Shown here: in pieces, positions 26,129-34,506 of the stretch
Position numbering within the stretch: the stretch's first letter is position 1
Layout of the letters: each line of letters begins with the position of its first letter
NCBI RefSeq assembly: GCF_001683335.1
Contig: NZ_CP016201.1
Span: 2,525,915 to 2,589,914 of the forward strand
Direction of reading: 5' to 3'
DNA from: Selenomonas sp. oral taxon 126
GTDB taxonomy: Bacteria; Bacillota; Negativicutes; Selenomonadales; Selenomonadaceae
DNA: 64,000 nt
The notes under the pieces: model-generated
What the model was told of the DNA's origin: nothing
The model's database searches: none
Seen by the model: the letters and a program-made list of their open reading frames with translations, nothing else
Translations under genes and position numbers: made by a program

Positions 26129-27787
26129 TTAATTTCTCTCCTCATGCTGCATCTTCATGTAGGTATAGCCGCCGACCAGATTCTTTACAGTGAGACCATG
26201 CGCCCGCAAAATCTGCTCTGCAAGATAGCCGCGCAGCCCCATCTTGCAGCAGACGACGATCGGTACCTGCGGGTCGAATTCATGCAGACGCTCACGCAGC
26301 CGAGGCAACGGAATGCGCTGCGCTCCTGCAATCTCGCCCGCATGATATTCCTCCGGCGGGCGAACGTCGATGAGCCTTGCCCCTGCCGCAAGTTCCGCCG
26401 AAAGCTCGTGCGGGAGAAGCGGAATACTCCTGCCCAGCAGAATATTTTCTGCTGCATAGCCGGCCATATTCACGGGATCTTTCGCTGCGGAATACGGCGG
26501 TGCATAGGACAGCTCAAACTCTTCCAAATCCGCAACCGTGAGCGACCGCCCGATGGCAGAGGCAAGAACATCGATGCGCTTGTCCACGCCCTCTGCACCG
26601 ATTGCCTGCGCCCCCAGTACAACACCGTCCGAAAGACGGAAAATCAGCTTGAGTGCAAGCTCCTTTGCCCCCGGATAATAGGCCACATGATGGCGTGGGA
26701 AAATCACCGTAAAGCGATAATCCTTTCCGTACACCATCCCTGCTGACTGGAGGGCTCGCTCGTTCTGCCCCGTTGCCGCTGCCGTAAGACCAAATACCTT
26801 GAGCGCGGCAGTTCCAACTACACCGCGATAGGCACGCACCTCCCCTGCCATACGATCTGCGGCCAGACGTGCCTGCCGATTCGCAGGACCTGCGAGCGGG
26901 AGTGCCGTCGCTTTTCCCGTCTGTGCGGAGCGGGTCAGCACCGCATCCCCAACAGCATAGACATGAGGGATATTGGTCTGCATATATTCATTGACAAGAA
27001 TGTGCCCGCGCTCCCCGAGCGCAATGCCGCTCCCGTCGAGGAACGCGGTGTCGGGACGCACGCCGATCGCAAGCGCGACGAAATCCCCATGTACCGTACG
27101 TCCACTGGAAAGACGTACGCAGATCCCACCATCCTCCTGCTCCTCAAATCCGGCAACTCCATCCCCAAGCGCAAGCTCTACGCCGTGCCTACGCAGCTCG
27201 ACCTCAAGCAGAGAAATCATATCTGTGTCAAAGATCGGAAGGATATGCGGCATCGCCTCGACCAGAGTAACAGACAGCCCTCGCTCACGCAGATTTTCCG
27301 CAAGCTCTACGCCGATGAAGCCGCCGCCGACCACAACAACGCTGCCGCCCGTACCGACGAGGGAACGAATGCGATCCGCATCCTGCACACTGCGTAGCGT
27401 CGCAATACGCGGATGATTGATGCCGGGGATTGGCGGACGCAGCGGCTTTGCCCCCGGCGAGAGCAGCAACGCATCATAACTTTCCGTATATACGCCGGCC
27501 ACAGAGCGCACTTCTACGGTACGATTTTCCGTATTCACACGCGTGACTTCACTGCATACACGCACATCGACGTTATACATCCCACGGAACTTCTCAGGAG
27601 TTTGGAGGAGCAAGTCCCCCCGTTCAGCGATGACATCGCCCACATAGTACGGAAGCCCACAGTTTGCAAAGGAGATGTCCTCCCCACGCTCAAACAGAAT
27701 GATCTCCGCTGTCTCATCCAGACGCCGCAGACGCGCGGCGGCCGTTGCTCCGCCGGCAACACCGCCCACAATGATATATTTGCTCAC
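26129..27787 (-). CDS. CoA-disulfide reductase with C-terminal rhodanese domain
   Basis: A 552-residue flavoprotein. The FAD loop IIVGGVAGGATAAARLRRLD (residues 5-24) and the single active cysteine in SFANCGLPYYVGD (C43) mark the CoADR/NADH oxidase family. NAD loop: VVVVGGGFIGVELAENL. After about residue 455 follows a rhodanese domain (RLIDVRPPEEYHAGEIAGAQ) with the catalytic loop VVCCKMGLRG. The fusion is the Cdr/Npsr type, which in related bacteria reduces CoA disulfides, CoA persulfides or sulfur. GTG 27787 with AAGGAG upstream. First gene of a four-gene operon. Confidence 0.87.
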   Translation of the reverse strand: MSKYIIVGGVAGGATAAARLRRLDETAEIILFERGEDISFANCGLPYYVGDVIAERGDLLLQTPEKFRGMYNVDVRVCSEVTRVNTENRTVEVRSVAGVYTESYDALLLSPGAKPLRPPIPGINHPRIATLRSVQDADRIRSLVGTGGSVVVVGGGFIGVELAENLRERGLSVTLVEAMPHILPIFDTDMISLLEVELRRHGVELALGDGVAGFEEQEDGGICVRLSSGRTVHGDFVALAIGVRPDTAFLDGSGIALGERGHILVNEYMQTNIPHVYAVGDAVLTRSAQTGKATALPLAGPANRQARLAADRMAGEVRAYRGVVGTAALKVFGLTAAATGQNERALQSAGMVYGKDYRFTVIFPRHHVAYYPGAKELALKLIFRLSDGVVLGAQAIGAEGVDKRIDVLASAIGRSLTVADLEEFELSYAPPYSAAKDPVNMAGYAAENILLGRSIPLLPHELSAELAAGARLIDVRPPEEYHAGEIAGAQRIPLPRLRERLHEFDPQVPIVVCCKMGLRGYLAEQILRAHGLTVKNLVGGYTYMKMQHEERN

Positions 27788-27822
27788 AACACCATCTCCT
27801 TCAATGCAATCGCTATATTCAT

Positions 27823-27851
27823 ATATTACGATATAACGATTATATTGTCAA
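27823..27851 (-). promoter_or_regulatory. Promoter of the CoA-disulfide reductase operon with operator
   Basis: Minus strand TTGACA (27846-27851), 17 bases, TAATAT (27823-27828). A perfect inverted repeat ATATAA-CGA-TTATAT (27831-27845) fills the spacer, so a bound repressor would block the polymerase. The ArsR protein in the operon is the obvious candidate. Confidence 0.75.
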
Positions 27852-27852
27852 T

Positions 27853-27886
27853 AAAAAAGAGGACGATTTCCCTCCGTCCTCAAAAA
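27853..27886 (-). terminator. Terminator after the 213-residue secreted protein gene
   Basis: Stem GAGGACG/CGTCCTC (27859-27865 with 27875-27881), followed on the minus strand by six T. It lies 24 bases past the stop at 27910. Confidence 0.85.
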
Positions 27887-27909
27887 TATTATCATATCTA
27901 TCATGCTGA

Positions 27910-28551
27910 TCAGAGTCCCAGATCCCCCATCTTGATCTCCTCGACGCGACCATGTGCGATCTCAAAGGCAAAGCCGATGGTCGGATCCTCCTCGGAGAAG
28001 TAGATATAATCCTCTCCGTAGATCATGCTCGGCTCGCCATACACGCGGCGCAGTTCCTCCACGGGCGTCCCGATGCGGACGCCCTTCCCTGATGTGAGGG
28101 AACTGCGCTCCGATATTTTGACGAGGCGGACGAGACCGTCCACGAAATCGAGCGACAGGCTATCCGCATACTCGTATTCGACGACCTGTTTGCCGGCGTA
28201 GCGCGTGGAGCGCTCCGACTCCGTCTCATAGGGCGCGCCGTAGCGCGCGCGCACGTCTGCCTCCGTTGCACCGTAGGCAATGTCGCCGAGCACGAGCGCT
28301 TCGCGGACAATGCGCGCCGCCGAATTCTGCTCTTCCGCGCGGTGCTGACGCAAAGCCTCCGCCTCGCGCTTGACCGCATCATCCGCCGAGAGCGTCTGCT
28401 CAACAGAGTCCCGCGCAATCGTGACGCGCTTCCCCCCGTCCACGCCGGGCGGCGCTGTCACCGCAGAGCGGTACGCATCCACCGCAAGGCTTGCCGCCAC
28501 TCCTGCAAGGACTGCAATCCCAACAAAGGCTGCACACATCCGTGTATTCAA
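27910..28551 (-). CDS. Secreted or membrane-anchored protein, paralogue of the next gene
   Basis: A 213-residue protein of unknown function. It has an N-terminal signal or anchor (FVGIAVLAGVAASLAV, about residues 9-24), a charged helix (about 45-85) and then a C-terminal domain of about 130 residues. That domain aligns with the next gene along: ALVLGDIAYGATEADVRARY against ALVVGGIEYGASESYVRSVY, and FEIAHGRVEEIKMG against FEIENGRVDEIDMG. The repeated pattern G-x-V-x-x-x-YG-x-P occurs twice in each, reminiscent of SmpA/OmlA-type or BLIP-like folds, but no firm family is recognised. Confidence 0.7.
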   Translation of the reverse strand: MNTRMCAAFVGIAVLAGVAASLAVDAYRSAVTAPPGVDGGKRVTIARDSVEQTLSADDAVKREAEALRQHRAEEQNSAARIVREALVLGDIAYGATEADVRARYGAPYETESERSTRYAGKQVVEYEYADSLSLDFVDGLVRLVKISERSSLTSGKGVRIGTPVEELRRVYGEPSMIYGEDYIYFSEEDPTIGFAFEIAHGRVEEIKMGDLGL

Positions 28552-28625
28552 TGATTCTCTCCCCCAAAATCATTCCCTCTGATGACGGCTCAGATCGTGA
28601 ACCTGCGCCTCAAATGCCCCAAAAA

Positions 28626-29105
28626 TTAACGGATGACCCCCATATCGATCTCATCGACGCGGCCATTCTCAATCTCGAAGCTAAATCCGGTTGATGCATC
28701 CCCATCCGCATAGTAGATGTACTTATCGCCGCGGATGGCATCCGGCTGACCATATGCGGCAACGAGCGCATTCACATTGGAACCAACGGCGATACCATCC
28801 TTCGTCTGAATACCGTTGCGCGCACCAATCTCTACGCGGCGCACCATATCATTGACAAAGACGATATCGAAGTCGCTGCCGTATTCCCACTCGACGCATT
28901 GACCGCCTGCATAAATCGAGTCGAACTTCGTCTCTACCTCGCGCGGCGCACCGTAGACGCTGCGGACATAGGACTCCGATGCTCCGTATTCGATACCGCC
29001 GACAACGAGCGCATCCTGCGGCACAGCAGCCTCTGCCGCCGCAGAGCCGAGAAGGCTGACACCAAGCGCAATACCCGCAATCTGTTTTCCATAGCTGAAC
29101 ATCAT
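28626..29105 (-). CDS. Secreted protein, paralogue of the neighbouring gene
   Basis: A 159-residue protein with a cleavable-looking signal peptide (IAGIALGVSLLGSAAAEAA, about residues 9-27). Its one domain is homologous to the C-terminal domain of the 27910-28551 gene, with which it forms a tandem pair. Start ATG 29105 is set by AAGGAG six bases upstream; a second ATG follows directly. A TATAAT box occurs at 29157-29162, with no clear -35. Function unknown; two VYGAP/AYGQP-type motifs suggest an internally duplicated small fold. Confidence 0.7.
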   Translation of the reverse strand: MMFSYGKQIAGIALGVSLLGSAAAEAAVPQDALVVGGIEYGASESYVRSVYGAPREVETKFDSIYAGGQCVEWEYGSDFDIVFVNDMVRRVEIGARNGIQTKDGIAVGSNVNALVAAYGQPDAIRGDKYIYYADGDASTGFSFEIENGRVDEIDMGVIR

Positions 29106-29177
29106 CCACATCTCCTTTGTCAAAAAACATTCCTTATGAACTTCCGATTCTATGGCGCATTATAGGCGAAAACGCTG

Positions 29178-29212
29178 AAAAGCCTCTGAACGAAATTATT
29201 CAGAGGCTTTTC
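29178..29212 (-). terminator. Terminator at the end of the NYN-domain gene
   Basis: A perfect inverted repeat GAAAAGCCTCTGAA/TTCAGAGGCTTTTC (29178-29190 with 29199-29212), eight-base loop. It starts within the stop codon of the NYN gene. Confidence 0.8.
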
Positions 29213-29885
29213 ATAGATGATCTGTATCGATATAGACCTTGTCGTTTAATACCTTTAGATGACTCTCCACGAGGATATCCCGCAACCGTTTGCTCTTTGG
29301 ATAGCCGCTGCGCACTTGTGCAAGAGGAATGATACGGGCGAAGAGAATCAGCTCCATGCCGTTTGCAAAGGGAACTTCGACGATTCCCTGCTGCGTTTTC
29401 AAAAAACACGTCGTGAGTTCATACTTTTCCAAACGCTTGCGTTCATTTTCCGTCAAAGGGGGTTGAACCGGCGTTTTCTTTTTCAGGAGATCAAGCTCAA
29501 TATTATCGAGATAGTTCATATCGACGGCAATGTGCTTCAGATGAGACTCCTTCATCCCACGCTCGGTCACAATCATCGCGCGCCGCCGATTGTCCGTAAT
29601 CACCTTGATGGCGGGGAGGAAATCCCGATCATGCGAAAAGATCGCAAAGATGTCTGTCTGCGGCTCCTCATACACGGCGCGTACGATTGCCGCCGTCATA
29701 AAGGTGTCGGCACTGTTCTTCCCAAAGAAGCACGGGATATAGTTATACGCGCTCGCCCATGTAGGCATCGCCTTGCCGAATACGTCAATCTGAAACAGTT
29801 CATGCTCTTTTCGGAGTTCGCTGCAGCCCTTGTTAAAAAGCCGCTCGTCTATGTTTTCCGCGTCTACAAACGCATGTATTTTCAC
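29211..29885 (-). CDS. NYN-domain (PIN-like) protein
   Basis: A 224-residue protein with an N-terminal NYN/DUF88 nuclease-like domain. The acidic residues of the fold are present: HAFVDAENID (D8 and neighbours), NSADTFMTAAI (about residues 57-67) and IFSHDRDFLPAI (about 82-93). The C-terminal ~90 residues (from TENERKRLEK) are not recognised. NYN proteins are usually RNases or lack activity; the acidic set here looks complete. GTG 29885 with GAGGAG eight bases upstream. It overlaps the remnant of a symporter gene (GTGA). Confidence 0.75.
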   Translation of the reverse strand: MKIHAFVDAENIDERLFNKGCSELRKEHELFQIDVFGKAMPTWASAYNYIPCFFGKNSADTFMTAAIVRAVYEEPQTDIFAIFSHDRDFLPAIKVITDNRRRAMIVTERGMKESHLKHIAVDMNYLDNIELDLLKKKTPVQPPLTENERKRLEKYELTTCFLKTQQGIVEVPFANGMELILFARIIPLAQVRSGYPKSKRLRDILVESHLKVLNDKVYIDTDHL

Positions 29886-30480
29886 AAGGAATCTCCTCTG
29901 CGGCAGGTTCGGACGAATGTCCCCAGCGTCAGCTCCATCCCCGCATTCTGCAGGACGTAGAGCGATGTCACGAGGATGAACGCGGCACAGCCGTTCATAT
30001 TGATTGTCGTGCAGATGGGCAGGACGAAGCGTGCAACGGACGGATGTGCGCCAAGCCGCTGCTCCGCCGAGGCGAGCGGCACGAGCAGCGCCCCCGCAGA
30101 GCTCTTCGTAAAGAGTGCGACGGCGACGACGGGTGCCATCTGACGGAAGACGCGCACGGGATTCAGCCCGCGCACGGCGAGGAAGAACGGAATGACGACA
30201 AAGAACTGAATCAGGTTCCCGCCGATGACGACGGCGGTATAGACACCGAGCGAGCCGATGATGAGCCCCGCCTCAATCTGCGCCGCAAGCTGCGCGGCAA
30301 AGGCGAGAATGCCGATGGGAAGAACGACGATCAGTCTGCGGATGAGCGTGAAGAGGAGTTCCTGCAAGCCGTGGATGCCCTTCAGCACCATCTCACGATT
30401 CTCCGTCTTCGGCGCAAAGGCAAGCCCAAGTCCCGCAACCGCTGCAACAAGCATGACGGAGAGCACATTGCCCGATGTAG
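29882..30480 (-). pseudogene. Fragment of a dicarboxylate/amino acid:cation symporter (DAACS)
   Basis: About 195-200 codons of a family that normally has 400 or more. The middle part is recognisable: FTKSSAGALLVPLASAEQRLG and the signature LPICTTINMNGCAAF with the binding-site residues. The N-terminal half is missing; the frame opens straight out of the insertion-sequence end at 30481. The C-terminal helices are also gone, and the last residues (RTCRRGDSL) are out of family. A decayed gene broken by an insertion sequence. Confidence 0.8.
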
Positions 30481-30524
30481 TGACCCCAAAAGTTAGATCC
30501 TATAAGCCTAACTTTTAGGGGTCA
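30481..30524. mobile_element. Two joined insertion-sequence ends (IS remnant)
   Basis: TGACCCCAAAAGTTAG (30481-30496) and, inverted, TGACCCCTAAAAGTTAG (minus strand of 30508-30524) face each other across 11 bases. Such TGACCCC ends are typical of the IS3 family (assignment from memory). No transposase lies between them, so only the ends remain. The left end cuts the symporter reading frame. Confidence 0.6.
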
Positions 30525-30573
30525 AATCATTACAACTTCGTATAACAGCTCCTATTGCGGCTCTTGTAATTCC

Positions 30574-30891
30574 CTAGTGCTTGCCCGATCCATGCCCGCC
30601 ATGCGTGCTATGTGCGCCATGGGCATGCCCGACACTGGCGGCGGCATGACCGACGGCATGACCGACCCCGGATACGACGTGTCCGACATGGGACGCGCCT
30701 GAGGCGGCATGACCGATAATGTCGGTGCCCGTATGCACCAGTCCGTGCCCTGCATGGCTCAGATGTCCGGCATAGGACGCATCGGCGTGTCCGATTGCCG
30801 ATGCACCGAAGCCGTGGTTCGACATCCCCGGCAGATAAGCGTTGCCGCCTGTGTGCGACCCGCTCCCATGATCCTCTGCTCCTGTAAACAT
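30574..30891 (-). CDS. Histidine/glycine/alanine-rich small protein
   Basis: A 105-residue protein with 19 histidines, many in GH or AH steps (SGVGHAVGHAAASVGHAHG), no cysteine and one lysine. It is not known to me as a family. AAGGAGG lies seven bases before ATG 30891, so it is probably translated. The periodic GH pattern could bind Ni, Zn or Cu, or be low-complexity. It follows the third dynamin gene by 72 bases in the same direction and may belong to that operon. Confidence 0.65.
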   Translation of the reverse strand: MFTGAEDHGSGSHTGGNAYLPGMSNHGFGASAIGHADASYAGHLSHAGHGLVHTGTDIIGHAASGASHVGHVVSGVGHAVGHAAASVGHAHGAHSTHGGHGSGKH

Positions 30892-30963
30892 GGTATCAAC
30901 CTCCTTGCATATACATCAACGATTCCTTGAAAGCAACGGGGCGGGCAGGACATCCATCCCGCG

Positions 30964-32697
30964 CTACCGCGCAGGATAGATCCTCAGCAGATGATGCAGG
31001 GCATCTGCCAGAGCAGCGGTATAGTGGAGGAAGAACATACCTTGCTGGTACGCACTGTTCTTCTCCTGATACACCTTCTGCAAGGCTGCCCGCTCCACCT
31101 GCAACTCCTGCGCCCTTCTCTCCTGACGCGCGAGCTGACTGCTCACAGACGTGCGGACGAACTGTTGGCAGGCTGCATGAAATGTCTCTTTCTCACGTCG
31201 GAGGAGACGGCTGAGATCTCCGTATTCCCTGTTCGCCTTCTCCCACGATCTCTCGGCGCTTTCCATCTCCCGCTGCGCACGATCCAGATTGTCCTTCGCC
31301 TCGGTGAAGTTCTTGTTCGCTACGGCGTTCCAGAACCGATCGGCGATATTGCTGATCGGGCTGTCGTCATACGCCCTTCGGAGCGGCTCATAGGCTGCTA
31401 CACTTTCCTCATACACCGTATGCAAAGCTCTTTCTTCCTCTGCCATGCGCGTACATTCCCCGCGCATCTGAGCGATACGGCAGGACTCCGCCCCCAGCTT
31501 CTCTGCCGTCGCCCTGACTCCATGCGGGCAGAAGGCAGGCAGCAGGTAGGACTGCACGTTCAGAGCCGCCCGCACTGCATCCTGCCTGTACTCCCCGAAC
31601 GCCTCCACTGCCTGAACAAGTGCCACACGGTGTCTCTCGGCGTCGTTGATCTGCTGCAGGAGCGTCTGCATCTCTGCATCCAGTCCCTGATGCCCCGCGA
31701 GAAGCCGTTCCCTCGCCCTGTCTGCGGCAGTCAGAAGCTCTCGGAAGAATCCGCCCTTGCGGTCGGCGATGTACCGCTCCTTCTGCGCGGCAAGGTCTGT
31801 CATAAGGTATCGTCGGATCTCGGCAATCCTCCGATACTCCTCCGAGGGCGCTGCGTCCTTCGGCTTTTTCGAGGAGACGAAGAAGATCTGATCGAACAGT
31901 TCTGTCGGTATCTCATCGCGGATATGTGCATAGGCATCTGCACGCTCCTTTGCAGGGATGCGGTCGACCTGGTTGACGATGGCAATCTTGTGCCGGGTTC
32001 CAGTTTCCTGCAGCAGCTCGTACTCCGTACGCGTCCCCGCCTTTGCGGCGTGGAACATCCAGAGGACGACATCCGCCTTCTGCAGGAACTTTCGCGTCGC
32101 GATGGAGTGCCATTCATAGCCGGAGTTGAATCCCGGCGTATCGATGATGTCCAAATCTCTGAGTATGCCGCAGTGCAGGAACAGCTCGACATATGCAATC
32201 TTCTGTAGCGCCTCCGCGTTCTCCTTATCCTTCGTCATCGCCGTCAGATACTGGATGTTCCGACGGTCTTCATCCAGCTTGAGCGTCCGCGTACGCCCTT
32301 CCTCTGCATCGTGGATGACGGCATACTCATCCTCCTCAGTATAGGAGAGGATCGTGACCGCCGCTGTCGTGGGACGGATCTTCGTCGTGAGCACGTCCTC
32401 GCCGAGCAGTGCGTTGATGAAGGAGGACTTGCCCGAGGAAAATTCCCCGAGCAGCATGAGGATCATCTTTCCGGAGCCCGCCGCCCGAAGCTCCTCCAGA
32501 TCCCTCTGCCGTGCCTGCACCGCCCTGACTTCCTCGAGCGGGGAGTCCTGCCCCGCCAGTTCCTGCATCGCCTCTGCCAGCGCACACCAGTACCGCTCCT
32601 CGCGGAGACGATTCCTGCGCCGGATCCACCGTCTCACCGCATAATGCAGGCATACCCCCGCAGCAAGGAGAGCCGCAAGGGCTGCAATCCACCACAT
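30964..32697 (-). CDS. Dynamin-like GTPase with N-terminal membrane anchor (third of three)
   Basis: 577 residues. A single hydrophobic helix (about residues 3-20, WWIAALAALLAAGVCLHYAV) is followed by a basic stretch and a GTPase domain: G1 GEFSSGKSS (84-92), switch region IRPTTAAVTIL, G3 DTPGFNS, G4 NQVDRIPAK. The C-terminal half is helical, with long charged coiled-coil runs (about 380-560). ATG 32697 is used because the earlier open stretch overlaps the gene before it and GGGGAG precedes this ATG. The gap to the second dynamin gene is eight bases. Confidence 0.82.
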   Translation of the reverse strand: MWWIAALAALLAAGVCLHYAVRRWIRRRNRLREERYWCALAEAMQELAGQDSPLEEVRAVQARQRDLEELRAAGSGKMILMLLGEFSSGKSSFINALLGEDVLTTKIRPTTAAVTILSYTEEDEYAVIHDAEEGRTRTLKLDEDRRNIQYLTAMTKDKENAEALQKIAYVELFLHCGILRDLDIIDTPGFNSGYEWHSIATRKFLQKADVVLWMFHAAKAGTRTEYELLQETGTRHKIAIVNQVDRIPAKERADAYAHIRDEIPTELFDQIFFVSSKKPKDAAPSEEYRRIAEIRRYLMTDLAAQKERYIADRKGGFFRELLTAADRARERLLAGHQGLDAEMQTLLQQINDAERHRVALVQAVEAFGEYRQDAVRAALNVQSYLLPAFCPHGVRATAEKLGAESCRIAQMRGECTRMAEEERALHTVYEESVAAYEPLRRAYDDSPISNIADRFWNAVANKNFTEAKDNLDRAQREMESAERSWEKANREYGDLSRLLRREKETFHAACQQFVRTSVSSQLARQERRAQELQVERAALQKVYQEKNSAYQQGMFFLHYTAALADALHHLLRIYPAR

Positions 32698-32705
32698 CGT
32701 CCCGC

Positions 32706-34505
32706 TCACTCCCCGAGCAGCAGGAGGTTCGATCTGCAATCGGCGAGGGCGCGCAGATCGGTCTGATACGCAGCATCTGCCCGTTGCAGCGACGCCCTGT
32801 CTTCACGGATCCGCTGCTCCATCGCAAGCCACATGAGATCGAAGTCACGGCGCAGCGTGGCAGAGAGTTTTTCAGCACTCTGACGGAACTCCTGCAGGAG
32901 CGCCTGCTCGATCATCTGTGCCGTATCTTCAAGGAGTCGCGGCAGCTGCTCCTTCAGATAGTCTCTCTGTTCGCGCAGCTTCTCATCCACATAGAACTTC
33001 TGCGTGACGAAGGATCCGAGATTGTTGCCGCCGAAGGCGACCAGTGGTATCGCTGCCAGTGCGAAGCCGGAGACGAACGCCATGCCGCCGATCACCGCCG
33101 CAGTCCCCACCTGCCCGATGAGCTGCACTCTCTCGATCTGCTCCTTGCCGTCGATCTGCACCGACTGTGGCCTCGGCGGCGTCACCTGTGCGCGCTTGCA
33201 GAGGTCGAAGAAGATCTGCCGCTCCGAAAACGCATCACAGTACTCCTGTGCGAGTGCCTGCAGGTCTCCATTCACACGATGCAGGAGCTTCTCCTGCCGA
33301 TATTCGAGCCACTGCTTCCAGTGCCGCTGAAGCGCGAGCGGTAGCACCTCCTCCGCATAGCGCACGATGTCCTTTTCCCGCTCGGCGGCGTTGATCATGA
33401 TGCGATGTTCCTGTATGAAGTCCTCACCTGCATCCTGGATCAGGCGCTGCACCTCCTGCGCCCACTGCGCGGGCAGCTTCTCCAGCCGTACGCGGATCTC
33501 GCCGAAGCGGCGCTCGGCAAGCTCCTTCTCCGTCTGCAGCCCCTCCCCGACGGCAATGCGCTCCGCGCGGTCCAGCTGCGCCTCCTGCTCCCGCAGAGAG
33601 ACGTGTTCCAGCAGCATCTGCCGGAGTCCCCCGAGGTGTTCCCTGTATCGTGCGAGCTTCTTCTCGTGCCGCGCATCGCCTTGCAGGAAGGTGCGGAATG
33701 CCTGGAACCATGCCGTGTATCCCGAGGCGTCCAGACGCGGCGCATCGCCCTCTTCCTTTGCCGCAAGCGCTTCCTTTGCAGAGATCGGGAAAATCCGGAT
33801 CTCCTCCTCCGGCATCAGGTGCGAAAGCCGCCTCCTGACATCCGCCACAGCCTCGGACAGCTCGCGCGCGTCGACGGCATCCTTGAAGTTCAGCACGAAG
33901 AAGAAATGCCGGATCGCACTCTCTGCAACGAAGTCCTGCAAAAACTGCCACTCGCTCTGTGTCAACGGCTGTTTCGCACTGAGAACGAATATGACGGCAT
34001 CCGAGACAGGGATGTACTCATAGGTGACATCCATGCGCTGCTCGGAGACATCGTTGACCCCCGGCGTATCCACGAGTATGATGTCCTCCGGGATATCGGC
34101 AAGCGGAACGCCCAGCTCCATGCAGCGGATCTCTCCGGCATCGACATCGCGCAGCGCAGTGAACTCCTTGAACGCCTTCCTGTCCCACGGAATCTCCCTG
34201 CATCGTCCCTGTCTGTCATGAATTCGCGCCGTCTTCCCGTCCTCATGGTGGATGAAGGTCAGCACTGCCGTCGTCGGACGGATGGCAGTGGGCAGGATGT
34301 TCTCCCCGAGCAGCGCATTCATGAGCGTGCTCTTGCCGCGGCTGAATTCACCGACCACGGTGACAAAGAACTGCTCGCTCTCCAGCGTGTGGATGAGTGT
34401 ATGCAGGTTCTCCTTCACCTGCTCGTCTGCAAGCTGCTCCGCCATGCGCTGCATTTCCTGTCCCTGCGCCAAGAGCAGTCTTTTCTGCTGCCGGTATCCG
34501 TCCAT
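32706..34505 (-). CDS. Dynamin-like GTPase with internal hydrophobic hairpin (second of three)
   Basis: 599 residues. G1 GEFSRGKST, switch IRPTTAVLTFI, G3 DTPGVND, G4-like NFKDAVD. A helical stalk follows, then a glycine/alanine-rich hydrophobic segment (about residues 466-493, AAVIGGMAFVSGFALAAIPL) that could form a membrane paddle, and a final helical region. This is the layout of bacterial dynamin-like proteins such as BDLP and LeoA. ATG 34505 is set by GGAGGG seven bases upstream; the stop codon of the first dynamin gene overlaps just before it (TGAGATG). Confidence 0.85.
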   Translation of the reverse strand: MDGYRQQKRLLLAQGQEMQRMAEQLADEQVKENLHTLIHTLESEQFFVTVVGEFSRGKSTLMNALLGENILPTAIRPTTAVLTFIHHEDGKTARIHDRQGRCREIPWDRKAFKEFTALRDVDAGEIRCMELGVPLADIPEDIILVDTPGVNDVSEQRMDVTYEYIPVSDAVIFVLSAKQPLTQSEWQFLQDFVAESAIRHFFFVLNFKDAVDARELSEAVADVRRRLSHLMPEEEIRIFPISAKEALAAKEEGDAPRLDASGYTAWFQAFRTFLQGDARHEKKLARYREHLGGLRQMLLEHVSLREQEAQLDRAERIAVGEGLQTEKELAERRFGEIRVRLEKLPAQWAQEVQRLIQDAGEDFIQEHRIMINAAEREKDIVRYAEEVLPLALQRHWKQWLEYRQEKLLHRVNGDLQALAQEYCDAFSERQIFFDLCKRAQVTPPRPQSVQIDGKEQIERVQLIGQVGTAAVIGGMAFVSGFALAAIPLVAFGGNNLGSFVTQKFYVDEKLREQRDYLKEQLPRLLEDTAQMIEQALLQEFRQSAEKLSATLRRDFDLMWLAMEQRIREDRASLQRADAAYQTDLRALADCRSNLLLLGE

Positions 34506-34506
34506 C

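Noticed and set aside
25621..27787. Arsenic resistance operon, suggested by the ArsR regulator
   Set aside because: No arsenite pump or arsenate reductase is present; the partners are redox proteins, and ArsR-family regulators respond to many signals.
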